Of a stretch of 64,000 nt of DNA, positions 58,759 through 64,000 are shown in pieces. Position numbers and translations under genes: made by a program. Location of the stretch: positions 186,001-250,000 of the forward strand of contig CAVZCC010000001.1 in NCBI GenBank assembly GCA_963773765.1, read 5' to 3'. The notes below the pieces were generated by a model. That model saw only the letters and a list, made by a program, of their open reading frames with translations, was not told the DNA's origin and searched no databases. The DNA comes from CAVZCC01 sp963773765. GTDB lineage: Bacteria; Actinomycetota; Acidimicrobiia; Acidimicrobiales; Microtrichaceae. Within the stretch, counting starts at the first letter, position 1. Every line of letters begins with the position of its first letter.

Positions 58759-60476
58759 TCACTGCTCGACCCACATGCCCGATGACCGGGTGGCCGGTGG
58801 CCAGGCCCTCGAAGGGCTCGGAGCCGTCGGGGAGGTCGGGTCCGAAGACGCCCGCCACGTCGGGGGCCGTGGCGATGTCCCACTGCGTCCAGTTGAACCA
58901 GAGGTTGTAGACCTGGTCGCCGAACAGCTTGTTGATCGTCCTCGTAGATCTGCTGGCGGCCTTGTCCGGGTCGGGCTCGGCCCGGCCCTGCGTCGAGCAG
59001 CGCGTCGATCTCGGGGTCGTTGATGCCGCCGAAGTTCACCGGCGAGCCGACTGTCCACCAGACGTACTGGCCGTCGGGGTTGCCGCCGGGGTGGTTGCGC
59101 CAGGACATGCGCCTGCCAGTCGCCGCCGAGGGCGGTGTTGATCAGCGCCGCCTGCTCGACCTGCGGATCGATGACCTTCATGCCGGCCTTCTCGGCCTTC
59201 TCCTGGAGGAACTGCACCGACTTGATCGTGCAGGGGTCGTGGTGCCGACAGGATGGTGAACTCGAGGTCCTGGCCGGTCTCCTCCTCGTACTTGGCGACG
59301 TAGTCCTTGGCCTTCTCCAGGTCGTACTCGGGGAACCCGGCGTCCTCGAGGTAGCCGATCTCGCCCGGTGGCGAACGGGCCCGACGCCATCGTGAACAGG
59401 TCCAGGTTGCGGACCTTGTTGAAGGTGTCGCGGTCGAGGGAGTAGGCCGCGGCCAGGCGGGCGTTCAGGTTGTCGAACGGCGCCTTGGACATGTTGAACA
59501 TGATGTAGGCGACCTCGGCGAAGTCGGTCGGACTCCACCAGGTTGACTTGCCCGCCGTCGGCCTCGGAGCGCAGGGCGTCGATCTGCTCGGCGCCGGAGG
59601 TGTGCATGGCGTTGAGTCGCCGCCGAGCAGGGCGTTGACCCGGGCGTCGCCGTCGAGGATCGGGACGGAACTCGATCTCGTCGAGGTAGGGCAGCTGGTT
59701 GCCGTCGGCGTCCTTCTGCCAGTAGTCGGGGTTCTTGGTCGGCCACGAACTTCTCGTTGACCTTCCACTCCTTGAGCTTGAACGGCCCGGTGCCGATCAG
59801 GTTGGTGTCGCAGGTCTCGGGGTCGTCCAGCTGGGCCTGGGCCATGATGCCGATGCGCCCGGAGCCGTAACAGGTAGGCGGGGAACGACGGCCACGGCGA
59901 CTTCATGGTGACCTTCACCGTCATGGGGTCCACCACGTCGACGGCCGCGATGTTGTCGAACACGAAGATGAACAGCAGCGGCTTGCGGGCCGGGTAGGCG
60001 CCCCGGTAGGCGTCGAGGTTGTTCTTCACGACGTGGCGTCGAGCGCCGTGCCGTCGTGGAACTTGACGCCCTCGCGCAGGTTGATGGTCCACTCGGTGAA
60101 GGTGTCGTTGGGGGTCGACGCGACTCGGCCAGGTACGGCATGTACTCGGCCTTCTCGTTCGGGACGGTCAGCGTGTCGTAGATGGCCCGGGCGACCTGGA
60201 TGCCGGCGATGGCCAGCTGGCCCTCGGCGCAGGCACCAGCCGCCGGAGGTCTCGCGCCTCGAGGCCGTAGGTCACCTTGCCGCCCGGTGTCGGCGTGCCG
60301 GGCCTCCTCGCCGGAGCCGCCTCGTCCTGGTCGCCGCCGCCGCCGCTGTCGTCCCCGCCGCCGCATGCCGCGGCGACGAGCGACACCGCCAGCAGCAGTG
60401 CCACCAGCACCGACCATCGCTTCCGATTGGATGCGAGTTGAACGTCGTGTCCCCCTGGGTGGTCGCACGTCGACAC
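58759..60476 (-). CDS. ABC transporter substrate-binding lipoprotein, SBP_bac_5 family (heavily frameshifted)
   Basis: N-terminal WSVLVALLLAVSLVAAACGG has a lipobox (AAAC) followed by a Gly/Asp/Ser-rich linker. The core has YDTLTVPNEKAEYMPYLAES, WTINLREGVKFHDGTAL, VDPMTVKVTMKSPWPSFPAY, NLIGTGPFKLKEWKVNEKFV, RLAAAYSLDRDTFNKVRNLD and MASGPFATG. These are peptide/nickel-binding family 5 features. About 570 residues. It heads the transporter operon (binding protein, DppB, DppC, OppD, OppF), anchored outside the membrane to capture peptides. GTG 60476 is the chosen start but is uncertain; many frame breaks. Confidence 0.88.
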
Positions 60477-60643
60477 CCTGTACCGGGTCGTCGCTCGTCA
60501 CGGGGCACTGATGCTCGATCACGCGGCCGTGACCGCTCTGTGACGGCCATCACAAGTGGGCGCACTTTAGTCCTGCGCGTGCCCTGTCAACGACCACGCG
60601 GTCGCATCGCGGGTCCGTCGATCCGCGGGCTCCGGGCCGGTGA

Positions 60644-61924
60644 TCAGGTCAGCTCGAGCGGGACGGCGCCGCGTAGTCGCTCGCGCGCTGCGTCGACGAT
60701 GTCGACGTACTCCTGGCTGCGGTTGTAGGTGAAGTAGCGCCCGGCGCAGGCCGCCGCGCTCGTCAGGCCCGGCCCGGAACGGCACAGGTAGACGCCGGCG
60801 CCGAGCGGCGGCGTCGAAGAGGTTCTGCGGGTCGGCCTGTCCGTCGCCGGTCCCGTCCCGGCCGACCGTCCTCCAGGTGCCGGGCAGGAACTGCATCGGC
60901 CCCACGGCCCGGTCGGTCCGGTGGCGGTGCCGTCCAGGCCGCCGCCGTCGCTGTCGGGCACCACGGCGAACGTGTTGGAGCCGTCGAGCGTCGGGCCCGT
61001 AGATCGGGCGGCGCGACCACGTCCGTCGACCGCCCAGCTCGCTGCCCCGGTAGGTGCCGTGGCGGCTCTCGGTCCGGCCGATGCCGGCCAGCGCCCACCA
61101 GGACACCCCGCAGGCCGGGTCGGTCGCGGCCATGGTGCGGGCCGCCCGCCAGTAGGCGTCGAGGGCGAGGCGGACATGTCGGTGCCGTCGATCGTCGGCG
61201 TTCAGCCGGGCCAGCGTCCACGCGCCGGCCGGCCTCGGCCGACTGGCCTGCGGCCCGCGCTCCAGCGAGCCGCTGAGCCGGTCGCGCCGTTCGGCCAGGG
61301 TGGCGGACCGGCGGGCCAGGTCCGTCTCCCGCCCCGCCAGGTCGTCGCGCTCGGACCGCAGGGCGTCCAACCGCCGGGCCAGCGAACCGCTCCTGGTCCA
61401 CGCTGCCGACGGTGGCGGTCCGGGCCAGCATCCGTTGGCGCTGCAGGTCCGCCACCCGCTCCACGTCGATGGACGGGTCCAGGCCCTCGAGCTGGTCGAA
61501 CCCGGACGACGAACCACTCCGATGGCGATGGCCCGCAGGTCGCTCCCGGACCCGGGCCAGGCCGGCCTCGGCCTTGTCGATCTGGGCGTCGCGGCGGGTC
61601 AGGAGGCCGCGGGTGCCGGCCAGGTCCGCGTCCACCGTGACCAGCTCGGCCGCGGTGCGGTCCAGGTCCTCGCTGTTCCCGGCGGAGCCGCGGACGACAG
61701 GGCGTCCAGGTCGCGCCGGGCGGCGTCGAGCTCCGGCGAGGACGCCGGCACCGCGGCCACCTCGGGGCTCAGGCCCGGCGCCGGGGGCCGGCGCGGGGAC
61801 CTGGCGCGCCGGCCGGCGCCGGCCACAGCGGCGAACGTCAGGCGGCGAGCGGCGACCGCCAGCGCCGTTGCCAGGGCGGCGACGGACGGCGGCCGGCGTG
61901 CGGCGCGACGGGGTCGCCGCTCAC
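60644..61924 (-). CDS. Lytic transglycosylase, SLT_2-like, with coiled-coil region (frameshifted)
   Basis: GTG 61924 overlaps the stop of the GDPD gene. A signal-like VAALATALAVAAR stretch and Pro/Ala linker precede a coiled coil (LDAARRDLDALS, ADLAGTRGLLTRRDAQIDKA, LARRLDALRSERDDLAGRET). The catalytic domain follows: CGVSWWALAGIGRTESRHG with the Glu, RPIYGPTLDGSNTFAVVPDS, VGPMQFLPGTWRTVGRDGTG, DPQNLFDAA and GVYLCRSG. Cleaves peptidoglycan glycan strands outside the membrane. Layout (coiled coil then SLT) resembles actinobacterial cell-separation or spore-cortex-type enzymes. Ends VPLELT. Confidence 0.82.
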
Positions 61925-62705
61925 GCCCAGTCGCCCCGCTCCGCGAGGACCTCCCGCAGCACCGAGGGCCGGTCCGTCATGATCCCGTCGACGCCCAGGT
62001 CCAGCAGGCGGTGCATCTCGGCGGGGTCGTCGATGGTCCACACGTGGACCTGGCACCCGCCGGGCGTGCGCGGCAGCGACGAACGCCGGGCGTGACGATC
62101 TCCACCTTGCGGTGCCGCACCGGCACCTGGAGGCAGGCTGGTACGGCGCGGCCGCACGGCGGCGGGTGGCGCCGCCGACCTTGGTCGCCGCCAGCAGGCG
62201 CGGCGATCTCCCGGGGGCCCGCCGCGCGTGCACAGGTCGGGCCCGAGCAGCGGCCCGCAGCCGGCGCAGGCGGTCGTCGGAGAAGGCCCCGACGCAGACC
62301 CGGTCGCAGCGCACCGTGGCGCCGCAGGGCGGCGACCAGGGCGACCACGGACGGGTCGGACTTGGGGTCGATGTTGAACCGGACCTCGGGGAAGGCCTCG
62401 AGCAGCTCGTCGAGCGTCGGGATCGGGCTCGGTGCCGCCGATGCGGGCCTGCGCGCACCTCGCTCCAGCGGGAGCTCGCGCGAGGCACGCCGGTGCCGTC
62501 GGTGACCCGGTCCAGGCGCGTCGTCGTGGAAGGCCACGAGCACGCCGTCGGCGGTGAGGTGCACGTCGGTCTCGAGGTAGCGGAAGCCGAGGTCGATCGC
62601 GGCCCGGAACGCCGCGCACGGTGTTCTCCGGCGCGGCCTCGGTGCCGCCCCGGTGGGCGATCGCCAGCGGGCGCGGATGGTCCAGGTACGGGTGCGCGGC
62701 ACCAC
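61921..62705 (-). CDS. Glycerophosphodiester phosphodiesterase (frameshifted)
   Basis: About 260 residues. PLAIAHRGGTEAAPENTVAA contains the HRG and PEN motifs, DLGFRYLETDVHLTADGVLV the ETDV metal site, FHDDRLDRVTDGTG the HD motif; later RFNIDPKSDP and QVHVWTIDDPAEMHRLLDLG complete the GDPD barrel. Hydrolyses glycerophosphodiesters to glycerol-3-phosphate and an alcohol. TACCCT ends six bases before GTG 62705. Its TGA overlaps the GTG of the lytic transglycosylase, so they are translationally coupled. Confidence 0.85.
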
Positions 62706-62711
62706 GGCGTC

Positions 62712-62717
62712 AGGGTA
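62712..62717 (-). promoter_or_regulatory. -10 element, leaderless GDPD gene
   Basis: TACCCT ends six bases before GTG 62705. Confidence 0.5.
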
Positions 62718-62750
62718 CCGGTCGCGCCGGCCGATGGGAGAGTGGTGCCG

Positions 62751-63995
62751 GTGCACGACGAGCCCTCCCGGGACGCGCGCCGGGCGCCTCGACCGCCGGG
62801 CCTCGGGCCCGGTCGCGTTCGGCATCGTCGCGGCGATCCTGCCGGTGTTCCTGCTGGGCTCGCTGTCGATCGAGATCCGCGGCCGAGCTCGGCTACGGCG
62901 AGGCCACCGGCCGGGCTGGTCCTGGCCGCGTTCTTCGGCGCGAGCGCCGTCGTGTCGTCGCGGATCGGCGCGGGTGATCGACCGCGTCGGACCCCGGCGG
63001 GCGCTGACGGCCGCGCTCGCCGGGGTCGGTCGTGCTGCAGGCTGCTGATCGGCGGCGTCGGCGCGGCATCCGGCGGTGCTCGGCGCTGCTGGCCGCTGCG
63101 GCCGGCATCTGCAACGCCACCGCGCAGCTGTCGGCCAACGTGTTCATCGCCCGCGACCTGCCGCTGCAGCGCCAGGGCCTCGGGCTTCGCGGTGAAGCAG
63201 TCGGCCATGCCCGGCGCGTCGCTGCGTCGCCGGGCTGACGCTGCCGGCGATCGCCCTGACGCTCGGCTGGCGCTGGGTCTTCGTCGCTCGGCGCCGTGCT
63301 CGCCGGCGCCGCTGCGCTGGTGCGCTCGTCCGGCTCCGCCGGTCGCACGAGCCGCGCAGTCCGGTCGCGCGACGCCACGGCGCGGCCGGCACGCGAGGAC
63401 CCGCCGCCGCGCGGGTGCGCTGGGCTCGCTCGCCGTCGCCGCCGCGCTTCTCGACCGCTGCGGCGATCACCCTCGGCGGCTTCTTCGTCGAGTCCGCGAT
63501 CGACGCCGGGATCGCGCACGGGCGTCGCCGGGCCTGGCCTTCGCCGTCGGGCAGCCTGATCTCGATCGTGGTCCGGCTCGGCGGTCGGCGTCGCGGCCGA
63601 CCGCCGCCCGGGCAACCTGCTCGGCGTCGTCGCGGCGATGATCGCCCTGGGCGCGCTCACGTCGGTGTGGTTCACCTGGCGCAGCCCCGCGGTGCAGCTG
63701 ATCGGCGTGCCGCTCGCGTTCGGTGCGGGGTGGGCCTGGCCGGGGCTGTTCAACCTGTCGGTCGTGCGGGCCGCGCCCGCGGTTCCCGGGTCGCGCCACC
63801 GGCATCACCCAGACGGGCACCTACGTCGGCGGCGCGGCCGGGCCGATCGTCTTCGGCGCGGTCGCGGAGACGGCCGGCTACTCCGCCGCGTGGTGGCTCG
63901 CGGCGCGCTCGGCCTCGGGGCCGCGGCTGCGGTGCTGGTCGGTCGCGCGGTGCTCGACCGGCGCGGCGCTCCGACCGGATCCGGCGCCGCGCTAG
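62751..63995 (+). CDS. MFS transporter (heavily frameshifted; near right edge)
   Basis: Corrected for insertions: FGIVAAILPVFLLGSLSIEI, GLVLAAFFGASAVVSSRIGA, VIDRVGPRRALTAALAG (the RxGxRR loop of MFS), ATAQLSANVFIARDLPLQRQ, ALTLGWRWVFVLGAVLAGAA, FAVGSLISIVVRLGVGVAAD, AFGAGWAWPGLFNLSVVRAA and RATGITQTGTYVGGAAGPIV. About 12 helices, 410 residues. Substrate unknown. GTG 62751 has GAGAGT seven bases upstream; it is divergent from the GDPD gene. The TAG at 63993-63995 is the last stop before the edge, but the true final frame is uncertain. Confidence 0.75.
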
Positions 63996-64000
63996 CTGGT

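Overview
The window is GC-rich bacterial DNA (well above 65% G+C by eye) with many GTG starts, -10 hexamers placed so that transcripts would be leaderless, an F420-type luciferase-like oxidoreductase, a DUF222/HNH (13E12-type) endonuclease and an AftD-like arabinofuranosyltransferase. Together these point to an actinomycete (Actinomycetota). A member of the Acidimicrobiia is my best guess, but this is inferred from gene content only.

Layout. 0-5.6 kb (minus strand): ArsR-type regulator, alpha/beta hydrolase, enoyl-CoA hydratase, LLM oxidoreductase, M18 aminopeptidase and a CapA-like lipoprotein. 5.7-13 kb (plus): a promoter and a long leader, then gltB-gltD (NADPH glutamate synthase) and a coupled family 2 glycosyltransferase. 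13-17 kb: two small membrane proteins, an SDR dehydrogenase linked by overlapping mini-ORFs to a nitroreductase, and a ClC channel. 17-25.8 kb: 5'-nucleotidase-like HAD protein, family 4 glycosyltransferase, methyltransferase, a ~1500-residue AftD-like protein and a companion membrane protein. 25.9-44.1 kb: the most distinctive part, an envelope-glycan island with four acyltransferase-3 (AT3) genes (one an AT3-AT3 fusion, one AT3-SGNH, one AT3 with two SGNH domains), five GT-C-like multi-pass proteins and a polyprenyl-phosphate-mannose-synthase-like GT2. 44.1-45.7 kb: a UDP-galactopyranose-mutase/amine-oxidase-like flavoprotein. 45.8-54.5 kb: a small unknown protein, a second hydrolase, a zinc-ribbon protein, two AlkA-like DNA glycosylases interleaved with an acyl-CoA ligase and an enoyl-CoA hydratase, the HNH protein and a MOCOS-like PLP enzyme. 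54.5-60.5 kb (minus): a complete oligopeptide/dipeptide ABC transporter. 60.6-64 kb: lytic transglycosylase coupled to a glycerophosphodiester phosphodiesterase, and an MFS transporter running to the right edge.

Functional picture: the glycosyltransferases, AftD-like protein, lipid-linked sugar synthase and acyltransferases fit synthesis and O-acyl decoration of a mycobacterial-like (arabinan/mannan-type) envelope polysaccharide. The sugar donor would be a polyprenyl phosphate sugar used by the GT-C proteins on the outer face of the membrane.

Quality warning: many conserved genes are broken by frequent one-base G/C gains (roughly 3.4-12.5, 17.2-24.1, 39.8-40.5, 41.6-45.6, 48.8-50.0 and 54.6-64 kb), while the blocks between them read cleanly. 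Two genes also carry an in-frame TAG. I treat the broken genes as real genes with consensus errors, so their boundaries span several frames. No tRNA, rRNA, CRISPR array, insertion sequence or phage gene was seen.
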